DNA of 64,000 bases from Micromonospora trifolii (GTDB lineage: Bacteria > Actinomycetota > Actinomycetes > Mycobacteriales > Micromonosporaceae), in assembly GCF_022229005.1 (NCBI RefSeq), contig NZ_JAKKFD010000011.1, positions 124,001 to 188,000 of the forward strand, read 5' to 3'. The notes under the pieces were generated by a model. The model made no database searches and was not told the origin of the DNA. It saw only the letters and a program-made list of their open reading frames with translations. Shown piece after piece: positions 8,356 to 15,964 of this stretch. Position numbers and translations under genes: made by a program. Numbering within the stretch: the stretch's first letter is position 1; the number at the start of each line of letters is the position of its first letter.

Positions 8356-8952
8356 ATGCACGAGCCGCGGGATTCCGATCCGGGTGCAGGGTTCGACGAG
8401 TCGGGTGCCTCGTCGCCAGGTGTGGCGACTGAGGGTGACGGTTCGGTTGGCTACCGGGGTGTGACGGCCTGCCACGCGGTGGGCATCAGTTACCGGCAGT
8501 TGGATTATTGGGCGCGGACGACGCTGGTGGTGCCGAGCGTTCGGGACGCCTCGGGTTCGGGGACGCAGCGGTTGTACTCGTTCCGGGACCTGGTGGTGTT
8601 GAAGGTCGTGAAGCGGTTGTTGGACGCGGGGGTGTCCCTGCAGAACATCCGTAAGGCGATCGAGGCGTTGCGGTCGCGTGGTGTGGAGGATCTGGCGGGG
8701 ATCACGCTGATCTCTGATGGGACGACGGTGTATGAGTGCCGGTCTCCGGAGGAGGTGGTCGACCTGTTGCAGGGTGGCCAGGGGGTCTTCGGCATCGCGA
8801 TCGGTGGGGCTTTCAAGGAGATCCAGGGGTCGTTGTCGCATCTGCCGGCGGAGCCGGCGATGAGCGGCCCGGCGGAGCCGGCTGTCACGTCGGGGCCAGA
8901 CCCGGTGGGTGACGAGTTGGCGGCGCGGCGGGCGCGGCGGCGCGCCGGCTGA
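8356..8952 (+). CDS. MerR-family regulator, Rv1830 (ResR/McdR)-like
   Basis: A 198-residue protein. After about 35 acidic, disordered residues comes a MerR helix-turn-helix in the ISYRQLDYWARTTLVVPS form typical of the Rv1830 group, then LQNIRKAIEALRSRG and a C-terminal region ending in basic residues. In mycobacteria this gene controls growth and division timing. ATG 8356 has GGGGAGG 8 bases upstream; a longer frame from 8278 lacks a ribosome site. It ends the conserved block. The following 258 bases hold a short ACCGTC/GACGGT hairpin and the haemoglobin promoter, but no gene. Confidence 0.88.
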   Translation: MHEPRDSDPGAGFDESGASSPGVATEGDGSVGYRGVTACHAVGISYRQLDYWARTTLVVPSVRDASGSGTQRLYSFRDLVVLKVVKRLLDAGVSLQNIRKAIEALRSRGVEDLAGITLISDGTTVYECRSPEEVVDLLQGGQGVFGIAIGGAFKEIQGSLSHLPAEPAMSGPAEPAVTSGPDPVGDELAARRARRRAG

Positions 8953-9140
8953 CCGTTCGGTCTTTCGGATTTTTTCCGGTTGTTTTCTCGCGACCGTCGG
9001 TGACGGTTGTGGGGCTCTTTCGGCCGCGTCGGTCCACTGTGGATACTGTGGGTGTCGTGTCGGTGGCCCATTGTGGAGATACCCGTTGGTAGTGGTGACG
9101 CACCGTGGCGGCGTGTTGTCGGGAATCCGATAAGGGGGCG

Positions 9141-9169
9141 CTGACCGGGGGCGGTTGACACGCTATGGT
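9141..9169 (+). promoter_or_regulatory. Putative promoter of the globin operon
   Basis: CTGACC (9141-9146) and TATGGT (9164-9169) are spaced by 17 bases, 42 bases before the globin start. An overlapping TTGACA at 9155-9160 is an alternative -35. Positional inference only. Confidence 0.35.
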
Positions 9170-9210
9170 CCCTCACGGTTCTGGACCCTTCACCCCCGGA
9201 AGGAACGACC

Positions 9211-9609
9211 GTGACGGTTACGGAAGAGACTGCTCCCGCCTCGCACTACGACCGCATTGGCGGTGCCAGCTCGATCAAGGCGGCGGTTGAGCTGTTCTAC
9301 GACAAGGTGCTCGCGGACCCGGAGTTGGCGGGCTATTTCGCTGACGTGGACATGGCCGGTCAGCGGCGGCACCTGGCGTTGATGTTGACCGTGGTGCTGG
9401 GTGGCCCGAACGAGTACACGGGTCGCGGGTTGGCCGAGGCGCACCAGCCGTTGAACATCACGGCGGGGCACTACGCGAAGGTGGGCGAGCACCTGACGGT
9501 GACGCTGACCGAGTTGGGTGTGCCGGCGGACATCATCGCCGATGTGCAGACAGTGCTGGGGCAGGTGCAGGGCCAGGTGGTGTCTGCCGGAAACAGGTCG
9601 GGCGCCTGA
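9211..9609 (+). CDS. glbN: Group I truncated haemoglobin (HbN type)
   Basis: A 132-residue 2-on-2 globin. Visible marks are YDRIGG at the start, Tyr30 in LFYDKVL (the B10 position that stabilises bound O2), GGPNEYTG, and the proximal haem ligand His78 in EAHQPLNI. In mycobacteria HbN dioxygenates nitric oxide to nitrate. GTG 9211 has AAGGAA upstream. Only two bases separate its stop from the flavohaemoglobin start, so the two globins are co-translated. The C-terminus is slightly extended. Confidence 0.93.
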   Translation: MTVTEETAPASHYDRIGGASSIKAAVELFYDKVLADPELAGYFADVDMAGQRRHLALMLTVVLGGPNEYTGRGLAEAHQPLNITAGHYAKVGEHLTVTLTELGVPADIIADVQTVLGQVQGQVVSAGNRSGA

Positions 9610-9611
9610 GC

Positions 9612-10793
9612 GTGGACGCGGCTCGCCTCAAGCAGAGCTGGTCGGTGGTCGCCGGTCACGGCGACCAGGTGCCGCTCTACTTCTACTCGACGTTGTTCCT
9701 CGCTCATCCCGAGACGCGGCAGATGTTCCCCACGAACATGGCCGGTCAGCGGGACCGCCTCGTGACCGCGTTGGGTCACATCGTGTCCAACGTGGACCAG
9801 GTGGATGGGCTGGTGGGTTTCCTGCAGGATCTCGGCGCGGATCACCGCAAGTTCGCGGTACGCGCGGAGCACTACCCGGCGGTCGGTGAGGCGCTGGTGG
9901 CGACGTTGCAGCATTTCCTCGCCGAACAGTGGACCGACGAGTTGGCTGCGGACTGGACGGCCGCGTACGGGTTGGTCGCCCAGGTGATGATGGAGGCCGC
10001 GCAGGCTGCTGAGGCGGTCAATCCGCCGTGGTGGGTGGCGGAGATCGTGGCGCATGAGCGGCGGGCGTTCGACGTGGCGGTGTTGACGGTGCGTCCGCAG
10101 TATCTGTTGCCGTTCACGCCGGGTCAGTCGATCGGGGTGTCGCACCCGTCGGTGCGGTCGTGGCGGTACTACTCGCCGGCGAACGCGCCGCGCGCGGACG
10201 GCACGTTGGAGTTGCATGTGCGGGCCGCGCCGGGTGGCGCGGTGTCGTCGCGGCTGGTGTACGGGTCGGCGGTGGGGGATCGGATCCACCTGGCCGCACC
10301 GGTGGGGGACCGGCTGGGGTTGTGGTCGGCGGGCTCCAGTGACCTGTTGCTGTTGGTAGCGGGTACCGGTTGGGCGCCGGTGAAGGCGTTGGTGGAGCAG
10401 GTGGCCGCGGAGGGTTCCCGCCGGCGGGTGGACCTGTACGTGGGTGCCCGGTCCCGTAGCGAGTTCTACGACAGCGACGCGATCGACAAGTTGGCGTCGT
10501 CGCATCCGTGGTTGACGGTGACGTACGTGGTGGGTGCCGACGTGCACCGGCCGGGTGAGTTCGTGCAGGCGGTGGACCGGGCGTTGGCCGACGGTGACTG
10601 GCGGTCCCGGCACGTGTTCGTGTGTGGGTCGGACGAGATGGTGTCGCACGCGGTGCGGACGTTGGTCCAGGCGGGTTACCACGCGGGTCAGGTGCATCAC
10701 GAGGGCCTGGGTACGCAGTGGTACGGCCCGGCGTGGCGGACGGCGGTGCAGCAGCCGGCTGCGGGTGACACTTCGGGAGGTGGGCACAGGTGA
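9612..10793 (+). CDS. Flavohaemoglobin-type globin/FAD/NAD(P)H reductase
   Basis: A 393-residue protein. Its globin domain (about 1-140) has Tyr25 at B10 in FYSTLF and proximal His87 in AEHYPAVGEAL. The FAD domain (about 150-250) carries the flavin motif RYYSPAN. The NAD(P) domain (about 255-370) has VAGTGWAPVKALVEQ and FVCGSDEMV. This is the nitric oxide dioxygenase architecture (Hmp), although the globin part is diverged. Expected role: NO detoxification with HbN next door. The stop overlaps a 19-codon ORF as GTGA. Confidence 0.88.
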   Translation: MDAARLKQSWSVVAGHGDQVPLYFYSTLFLAHPETRQMFPTNMAGQRDRLVTALGHIVSNVDQVDGLVGFLQDLGADHRKFAVRAEHYPAVGEALVATLQHFLAEQWTDELAADWTAAYGLVAQVMMEAAQAAEAVNPPWWVAEIVAHERRAFDVAVLTVRPQYLLPFTPGQSIGVSHPSVRSWRYYSPANAPRADGTLELHVRAAPGGAVSSRLVYGSAVGDRIHLAAPVGDRLGLWSAGSSDLLLLVAGTGWAPVKALVEQVAAEGSRRRVDLYVGARSRSEFYDSDAIDKLASSHPWLTVTYVVGADVHRPGEFVQAVDRALADGDWRSRHVFVCGSDEMVSHAVRTLVQAGYHAGQVHHEGLGTQWYGPAWRTAVQQPAAGDTSGGGHR

Positions 10794-10856
10794 GCGCGAC
10801 GAGTGAGCTTGCGAGCCCGGCAGTCGCGAACGGAGGTCTGCGCAGGTGAGTGCGAC
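10774..10856 (+). repeat. Duplicated translation-initiation region
   Basis: The segments 10774-10800 and 10831-10856 are near-identical: GGAGG, a short spacer, CAGGTGAG, then C or T, then GCGACG. Each contains a ribosome site and a GTG start. The duplication creates the 19-codon ORF between flavohaemoglobin and the DivIVA-like gene. Confidence 0.6.
10790..10849 (+). CDS. 19-residue linker ORF between two coupled genes
   Basis: GTG to TGA encodes VSATSELASPAVANGGLRR. Its start overlaps the flavohaemoglobin stop (GTGA) and its stop overlaps the next start (GTGA), with GGGAGG 11 bases upstream. Its first four residues (VSAT) equal those of the following protein, as expected from a duplicated start region. 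Translation is plausible but unproven. It may serve only to couple translation or be a remnant of a repeat insertion. Confidence 0.4.
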   Translation: MSATSELASPAVANGGLRR

Positions 10857-11541
10857 GCCGATCAGTCGGTATGACGGGGTGCAGGTTTCCGGCGGTGTGC
10901 AGGTGCGGATGACCGCCGATCGGGTTCGGCGGTGGGAGTTCGGTGCGGCGTCGTTCGCTCGGCGGGGTTACGACAACGCTGACGTGGACCGGTTCCGGGT
11001 GCAGGTCGCTGACGAGTTGGACCTGTTGGCGACGCAGATCGCGACGTTGCGGGCGGAGAACGAGCGGCTGACCGACCGGGTGGAGTTGCACCGGCACGGG
11101 GTGATTCCGAGTACGGGGGCGGCGGCGAAGGTCCCGGCGGCGCGGGAGGTGAATCTGCTGTCGGCGGCGCAGCGGGAGGCCGAGCAGATCATCGCGCAGG
11201 CGCATGACTACGCGCGTCGGGTCGCCGAGTACGCCCGGGTGCAGTACGAGAGTTACCTGCACGCCGCGGAGGCCGAGGCGAAGCAGGAGGCGGAGCGGGC
11301 GGTGGCGGAGTACCGCAGCGCGGCGGGGTCGAGCTTCGACGACACGGTGGCGACCCGGGAGGCGTTGCGGATCTTCGGCGAGATGATGGTGTCGCACATG
11401 CAGGCGGCGGCGCGGCACCTCGACGACGGCAGTGAGCAGTTGGCGCGCACGATGGATCGGATCGCGGCGGAGACGCCGGGGGCGCCGTTCGTGGGTGGTG
11501 TGGTGGGCCAGTCGGCGTTGCCGCGGCACCAGCAGCGCTGA
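10846..11541 (+). CDS. DivIVA-domain coiled-coil protein
   Basis: A 231-residue cytosolic protein. Residues about 30-70 match the DivIVA entry motif (FARRGYDNADVDRFRVQVADEL), followed by long heptad-rich helices (LATQIATLRAENERL; AAQREAEQIIAQAHDYARRVAEYA). Such proteins localise to curved membranes or septa, or act as scaffolds in polar growth. GTG 10846 has GGAGG 9 bases upstream. Being coupled to globin genes is unusual. It is not the essential DivIVA/Wag31, which would be longer and located in the dcw cluster. Confidence 0.82.
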   Translation: MSATPISRYDGVQVSGGVQVRMTADRVRRWEFGAASFARRGYDNADVDRFRVQVADELDLLATQIATLRAENERLTDRVELHRHGVIPSTGAAAKVPAAREVNLLSAAQREAEQIIAQAHDYARRVAEYARVQYESYLHAAEAEAKQEAERAVAEYRSAAGSSFDDTVATREALRIFGEMMVSHMQAAARHLDDGSEQLARTMDRIAAETPGAPFVGGVVGQSALPRHQQR

Positions 11542-11659
11542 GTGGTCGCCGGGGTGGGGTTCGCTGAGGTGGACCCCACCCGGCGCGCTGGTGGCGGTGG
11601 CATAGTCGGAGGGGTCAGGCGGGGCTGACCGGTGGCCCGCCGTTGGGAGAGGCGCCGTC

Positions 11660-12619
11660 GTGTCGGTATCACCGTCCCCGTCCGGCGGGTCCGCGGACCC
11701 GCTGGCCGCGTTGGAGGCGTCGGCGTGGGCGCTGGCGGCCGCGGTCGGCACCATGAGTGACGCCCTGTCGGCCCCGCTGGCCGAGGTCCTCGCGGCGTCG
11801 CCGCACCGCAGCGCGGTGTTGGAGGCCGCTGGTCTGCTGTCCTGGGTGGGTGGGGCGCCGGTCGCGCACCCGTCTCTGGTTCCTGCCGACGGGCCGACTG
11901 GGCGCAGCGCGGTGCAGGCGCGGTTGAGTTCGCTGCGGCAGGCGGTCGCCGCGGCGGCGCAGGAGCCTTCCGGCGGGGGTGGGGCCGGCTGGGCGCAGGT
12001 GGACGACGAGGTGTTGCTGCATCAGGGTCGGGCGTCGGCGGCGACGGGTCGGGCGTTGGCGGCGCGGGTGGTTGCGGAGTTGCCGGGGCTGGCGCAGCGT
12101 TTGGACTCGGCGGACGCCCGGGTGTTGGACGTGGGCACCGGTGTGGCGGCGTTGGCTGTCGCCCTGGCCCGCGCGTTGCCCAGGGTGTCGGTGGTGGGTA
12201 TCGACGTGCTGCAACGGGCGTTGGACCTGGCCCGCGGAGAGTTGGCCGAGGCCGGCGATGTCGCGGACCGGATCAGTGTGCGCCGTCAGGACGTCGCGGA
12301 GGTGGACGAGCCGGGCGGGTACGACCTGGTCTGGGTGCCGGCGCCGTTTCTTCCCCAGCAGACGTTGGCGCTCGCGCTGCCCCGGCTGGTGCAGGCGCTG
12401 CGACCCGGTGGCTGGCTGGTGGCGGGCACCAATCCGCCGGCGGGGGACCCGCTGCGGGCGGCCGTCGACAGGTGGAACGCCGTGCGCAACGGCGGCAACG
12501 CCTTCGACGCGGACCGGATGGCGCAGGTGCTGGCGGGGGCGGGGTTGGGTGATGTCCGGCGTTTTCCGACAGTCCCCGGCGGGCCGGTGCTGGTCGCCGC
12601 GCACCTCCCGGGCGGCTGA
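11660..12619 (+). CDS. Class I SAM-dependent methyltransferase
   Basis: A 319-residue protein. An N-terminal helical region (about 1-150, possibly a dimerisation/winged-helix part as in O-methyltransferase-like proteins) is followed by a Rossmann core: VLDVGTGVAALAVALA (motif I), VVGIDVLQRAL (acidic end of strand 2), YDLVWVPAPFLP (motif IV) and LRPGGWLVAGT. The substrate is unknown. The promoter region may include CATAGT at 11601-11606. The gene converges on the DUF1905 gene with only 15 bases between stops. Confidence 0.85.
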   Translation: MSVSPSPSGGSADPLAALEASAWALAAAVGTMSDALSAPLAEVLAASPHRSAVLEAAGLLSWVGGAPVAHPSLVPADGPTGRSAVQARLSSLRQAVAAAAQEPSGGGGAGWAQVDDEVLLHQGRASAATGRALAARVVAELPGLAQRLDSADARVLDVGTGVAALAVALARALPRVSVVGIDVLQRALDLARGELAEAGDVADRISVRRQDVAEVDEPGGYDLVWVPAPFLPQQTLALALPRLVQALRPGGWLVAGTNPPAGDPLRAAVDRWNAVRNGGNAFDADRMAQVLAGAGLGDVRRFPTVPGGPVLVAAHLPGG

Positions 12620-12634
12620 GGGCGGGGCGGGTGG

Positions 12635-12913
12635 TCAGCTGAGCCGTTGTTCGAGGTGGAAGGCGACCTCGGTGCCGGCGGTGCTCTTACCGATGGCCTT
12701 GCACAGGGCGGCGCGGATGGGCAGCCAGTGGGGGCCGGCGCCGGAGGGCATGAGGGTGGCGTTGAACGGGTGCCCGTCGATGGTGCCGGTGACCTTGACG
12801 GCGCGTCGGGTGCCGAGCAGGTTCGCGGAGTCGGGCACCGTCACGTAGGTGGCGAACGCGCCGTCCTTCTCGATGGGCGCGGTGAAGCGGTAGTCCAGTG
12901 GTTGCGGGTCCAT
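12635..12913 (-). CDS. DUF1905 domain protein
   Basis: A 92-residue protein consisting almost wholly of the DUF1905 beta-barrel domain: YRFTAPIEKDGAFATYVTVP, VKVTGTIDGHPFNATLMPSG, LPIRAALCKAIGK and a final GTEVAFHLE. Function unknown. ATG 12913 is preceded by GAGGAG at good spacing. It follows the NAD(P)-binding gene on the same strand with a 28-base gap, so the two probably form an operon. Confidence 0.88.
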   Translation of the reverse strand: MDPQPLDYRFTAPIEKDGAFATYVTVPDSANLLGTRRAVKVTGTIDGHPFNATLMPSGAGPHWLPIRAALCKAIGKSTAGTEVAFHLEQRLS

Positions 12914-12941
12914 CAGGTTCTCCTCGGCGCGGCGGGGTCGG

Positions 12942-13598
12942 TCAGCTGGCGGCGGCGCGGATGGCCTCGGCGATCGGGGTGGGCCCGTCGACGAGTTCCA
13001 GTGTCGCGCCGGTGGTGCGCGGCTCGTCGAGCAGGGCGGCGAGGACGTGGGCGACGTCGGTGCGGCTGATCGCGCCATTGCCGGCGTGTGGGGTGAGGGT
13101 GACCCGCCCGGTGGGTGGGTCGTCGGTGAGCCGGCCGGGTCGCAGCACGGTCCAGGCCAGGTCGCGGCCGCGCAGGTCGTCCTCGGCGGCGCGTTTGGCG
13201 CGCAGGTACGCCGCCCACACGTCGTCGGTGCCGGGGGCGGGTGGTGTGTCCACACCCATGGAGGAGACGAGCAGGTAGCGGTGGACGCCGGCGCGGGTGG
13301 CGGCGTCGGCGAGCAGCGCGGCGGCGGCCCGGTCGACGGTGTCCTTGCGGGCTGCGCCGCTGCCGGGGCCGGCGCCCGCGGCGAACACCACCGCGTCGGC
13401 GCCGTCGAGGTGATCGGCCAGCTGCGCGAGCGTGGTGTTTTCCAGGTCGCAGACGACGGGGGTGGCGCCGGCGGCGCGTAGCGTCGCGGCCTGGTCGGGG
13501 TTGCGGATCAGGCCGACGGCGGTGTCGCCGCGCCCGACGAGGTGGCGTTGCAACAGTAGGGCGATCTTGCCGTGGCCTCCGGCGATGACGACGCGCAT
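12942..13598 (-). CDS. NAD(P)-binding oxidoreductase, YwnB/NmrA-like atypical SDR
   Basis: A 218-residue cytosolic protein with an N-terminal Rossmann dinucleotide loop (VVIAGGHGKIALLL), the strand-4 motif DAVVFAAGAGPGSG, and a YLRAKRAAEDDL helix corresponding to the SDR YxxxK. The C-terminal half (LRPGRLTDDPPTG, ISRTDVAHVLAALL) is typical of NmrA/YwnB-type proteins involved in redox sensing or epimerase-like reactions. The substrate is unknown. It is transcribed divergently from the MerR-PP2C gene. Confidence 0.86.
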   Translation of the reverse strand: MRVVIAGGHGKIALLLQRHLVGRGDTAVGLIRNPDQAATLRAAGATPVVCDLENTTLAQLADHLDGADAVVFAAGAGPGSGAARKDTVDRAAAALLADAATRAGVHRYLLVSSMGVDTPPAPGTDDVWAAYLRAKRAAEDDLRGRDLAWTVLRPGRLTDDPPTGRVTLTPHAGNGAISRTDVAHVLAALLDEPRTTGATLELVDGPTPIAEAIRAAAS

Positions 13599-13657
13599 GC
13601 GCCCAACCTACCGGCGCCGCGGGTGTGGGCGGGACCACCGGCTTGACCTTGACCTTC

Positions 13658-13666
13658 GGGTAACCC
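13658..13666. promoter_or_regulatory. GGGTAACCC palindrome in the MerR-PP2C promoter
   Basis: A perfect dyad around one A, 51 bases upstream of the MerR-PP2C start, preceded by TTGACCTTGACC at 13643-13654. MerR proteins usually bind dyads between -35 and -10, so autoregulation is a reasonable inference. Confidence 0.4.
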
Positions 13667-13716
13667 TGAGCCTGGTGGGTGCCGGTCGCCGTGACCGGCG
13701 CGAGGAGGATGGCGAC

Positions 13717-14784
13717 GTGGGGCTGATGACCATCGGGGCGTTCGCCCGGGCGGTGAGGCTGACGCCGAAGGCGCTGCGCCTGTACGACCGGGTGGGGCTG
13801 CTGGTGCCGGCCGCTGTCGATCCGGAGTCCGGTTACCGGCTCTACGACCCGGCTCAGGTGCCGGTGGCGCGGCTGGTCGCCCAGTTGCGGCGGCTCGGCA
13901 TGCCGCTGGCGACGATCCGGGTGGTGTGTGGCCTGGAGCCCGCGGCGGCGGCTGAGGCGGTCACCGCGTACTGGCGGCAGGTCAGCGCCGACACCGCGGT
14001 GCGCGCCCGGCTCGCCACCCTCCTCGTGGACCACCTGTCTGAGGGAGGCGCCACCATGTCCGACCCGAATCCCCCAGTTGCCGTCCGCTGCGCCGCCGGT
14101 TGTGACACCGGGCTGGTGCGTGACAGCAACGAGGACACCGCGTACGCCAGCGAGCGGTTGCTGGCCGTGGCCGACGGTATGCGGGGGCCCGGCGGTGCGG
14201 CCGCCAGCGCCGCCGCCGTCGAGGCCCTGAAGCCGTTGGCGCTCACCGACGTGCCGGCCGCCGACCTGCTGACGATGCTGGCCGGCGCGGTGAGTGACGC
14301 CGACCGCGCCGTGCACGGGTTGGCCACCGACACCGCCCAGCCGGTCACCACGCTGACCGCGCTGCTGCTCAGCGGTTCCCGGCTGGCGCTGGTGCACGTC
14401 GGTGACACCCGGGCCTACCTGCTGCGCGGCGGTGAGCTGTCGCTGCTCACGCAGGATCACACCTGGGTGCAGGCCCAGGTCGATCAGGGCCGGCTCGACC
14501 GGGACCAGGCCGCGACGCATCCGCAGCGGGCGGTGCTGGTGCGTGCCCTCGGTGGGGGCCGGCAGGTCGAGGCGGATCTGGCGTTGCGGACCGCGTTGCC
14601 CGGTGACCGGTACCTGTTGTGCTCCGACGGGCTGTCGGCGGTCGTCGACCGGGCCGAGGTGGGGGTGGCGTTGGCGGCGATGGACGATCCGGAGGACACG
14701 GTGCGGGCGCTGATCGACCTGGCGCGGGCCGAGGGGGCGCCGGACAACATCGCCTGCGTCGTCGCTGACGTCGTCGCGGTGTAG
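13717..14784 (+). CDS. MerR regulator fused to a PP2C-type protein phosphatase
   Basis: A 355-residue two-domain protein. Residues 1-112 are a MerR module (MTIGAFARAVRLTPKALRLY, VGLLVPAAVDPESGYRLYD) with a dimerisation helix. From residue 114 begins a PP2C phosphatase: RDSNEDTAYA, LAVADGMRG (canonical GMGG), LVHVGDTRAYLLR, LLCSDGLSAV and PDNIACVVADV, with all metal-binding aspartates present. GTG 13717 has GAGGAGG 8 bases upstream. An in-frame ATG at 14056 has its own GAGGGAGG 7 bases upstream, so free phosphatase could also be made. It may link a MerR-sensed signal to Ser/Thr dephosphorylation. Confidence 0.87.
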   Translation: MGLMTIGAFARAVRLTPKALRLYDRVGLLVPAAVDPESGYRLYDPAQVPVARLVAQLRRLGMPLATIRVVCGLEPAAAAEAVTAYWRQVSADTAVRARLATLLVDHLSEGGATMSDPNPPVAVRCAAGCDTGLVRDSNEDTAYASERLLAVADGMRGPGGAAASAAAVEALKPLALTDVPAADLLTMLAGAVSDADRAVHGLATDTAQPVTTLTALLLSGSRLALVHVGDTRAYLLRGGELSLLTQDHTWVQAQVDQGRLDRDQAATHPQRAVLVRALGGGRQVEADLALRTALPGDRYLLCSDGLSAVVDRAEVGVALAAMDDPEDTVRALIDLARAEGAPDNIACVVADVVAV

Positions 14785-14798
14785 CCGTCGTCTGGCCA

Positions 14799-14832
14799 CC
14801 CGCGTCGGGTGGGGCCGCCCACCCGACGCGGG
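14799..14832. terminator. 15-bp hairpin terminator after the MerR-PP2C gene
   Basis: The arms CCCGCGTCGGGTGGG and CCCACCCGACGCGGG pair perfectly around GCCG. It lies 14 bases after the stop. It lacks a U-tract, as is common in actinomycetes. Confidence 0.75.
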
Positions 14833-14874
14833 GGCTCGGCGTTGGCGGACCGGTTGAGGCAGCATGGAGAGGTG

Positions 14875-15717
14875 ATGGAGAGCTTCGACGCGTTGACCTC
14901 GCTGGTGGCCGGTGGTGGGGTGGTGGTGCTCAGCGGCGCCGGCCTGTCCACCGAGTCGGGAATTCCGGACTACCGGGGGCCCAGCGGGGTGGCGCGGCGG
15001 CACACGCCGATGACCTATCAGGCGTTCACCCGCGATCCCCTGGCCCGGCGACGGTACTGGGCGCGCAGTCACCTGGGCTGGCGGTTGATCGCGGGCGCGG
15101 CGCCCAACGCCGGGCACCGGGCGGTGGCCGGGCTGCAACACGCCGGGCTGGTCGACACGGTGATCACTCAGAACGTCGACGGTCTGCACGGTGCGGCCGG
15201 CAGCCCGTCGGTGATCGAGCTGCACGGGCGCCTCGACGAGGTGACCTGCCTGGACTGCGGCAACCTGACCTCCCGGGAGGAGCTTCACCGGCGGCTGCGC
15301 GAGGCCAACCCGGAGTTCGTGGCCCGCGTCGCCGCTGTCAACCCGGACGGTGATGTTGATCTCCCTGACGAGCAGGTGGCGGCGTTCCGGCCGGTGGACT
15401 GCGGGATCTGCGGCACCGGGATGCTGAAACCGGACGTGGTGTTCTTCGGTGAGACGGTGCCGCCGCAGCGGGTGACGCGGTGTTTCGCGGCAGTGGAGCA
15501 GGCCCGGTCGTTGCTGGTGCTCGGGTCGTCGTTGACGGTGATGTCGGGGCGCCGGTTCGTGATTCGGGCCGCGAAACGGGGCATCCCGGTCGCGATCGTC
15601 AACCAGGGGCCGACCCGGGGTGACGGCCACGCCACCGTCTGCGTCGACGCGCCGTTGGGCGCGGTGTTGCCCCAGCTGGCCGCGCGCGTCGGCGCCGGAG
15701 CCCCGCTCAAGGTGTGA
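14875..15717 (+). CDS. Sirtuin (SIR2) NAD-dependent protein deacylase
   Basis: A 280-residue enzyme removing acyl groups from protein lysines using NAD. Motifs in order: [24 protein letters not shown] (with the catalytic His in the following ELHG), zinc cysteines C125, C128, C176 and C179 (CLDCGN, CGICGTG), VVFFGETVP and [12 protein letters not shown] 14875 is preceded by GGAGAGG; GTG 14872 in the same frame is an alternative. It lies directly upstream of the glycine riboswitch and gcvP, with no evidence of shared transcription. Confidence 0.93.
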   Translation: MESFDALTSLVAGGGVVVLSGAGLSTESGIPDYRGPSGVARRHTPMTYQAFTRDPLARRRYWARSHLGWRLIAGAAPNAGHRAVAGLQHAGLVDTVITQNVDGLHGAAGSPSVIELHGRLDEVTCLDCGNLTSREELHRRLREANPEFVARVAAVNPDGDVDLPDEQVAAFRPVDCGICGTGMLKPDVVFFGETVPPQRVTRCFAAVEQARSLLVLGSSLTVMSGRRFVIRAAKRGIPVAIVNQGPTRGDGHATVCVDAPLGAVLPQLAARVGAGAPLKV

Positions 15718-15796
15718 CAGCAGGGCCCTGGAGGCCCGGGGGGTAGGACATCTGCTGGAAACACCAACGCTGGTAGCGTTGAGCGCGCCGGTAACA

Positions 15797-15887
15797 CCCA
15801 CGTGGGAGAGACCGCCCGACAGCACGCAGGGCGGCGCCGAAGGGGCAAATCCTCCCCGGAACCTCTCAGGCAAAAGGACCTCGTGGG
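15797..15887 (+). ncRNA. Glycine riboswitch upstream of gcvP (single aptamer)
   Basis: The conserved blocks are all present in order: GGGAGAGACC (15804-15813), GCGCCGAAGGGGCAA, CCGGAACCTCTCAGGCAAAAGGAC. P1 can form between CCCACG (15797-15802) and CGTGGG (15882-15887). Only one aptamer is recognisable. A 7-bp CAACGCT/AGCGTTG stem lies just upstream (15765-15781). Glycine binding would control expression of the downstream glycine decarboxylase. Confidence 0.93.
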
Positions 15888-15889
15888 CA

Positions 15890-15930
15890 GGCACTGTGGA
15901 GTGCCCCTGTGGGTGCGACAGAGGGGGAGG
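15890..15930 (+). promoter_or_regulatory. Expression-platform hairpins of the glycine riboswitch
   Basis: GGCACT/AGTGCC (15890-15905, loop GTGG) is followed by a second stem CTGT/ACAG with flanking C and G runs (15906-15927). They lie between the aptamer and the gcvP ribosome site and may switch termination or ribosome access; the mechanism is not deducible by eye. Confidence 0.5.
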
Positions 15931-15964
15931 CCGACACGTCGACCTCGCCCCGGGAGTGCCCCCT

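Noticed and set aside
15797..15930. Tandem (two-aptamer) glycine riboswitch
   Set aside because: Only one set of conserved aptamer blocks is present. The following stems lack GGAGAG and CAGGCAAAAGGAC, so I call it a single aptamer with an expression platform.
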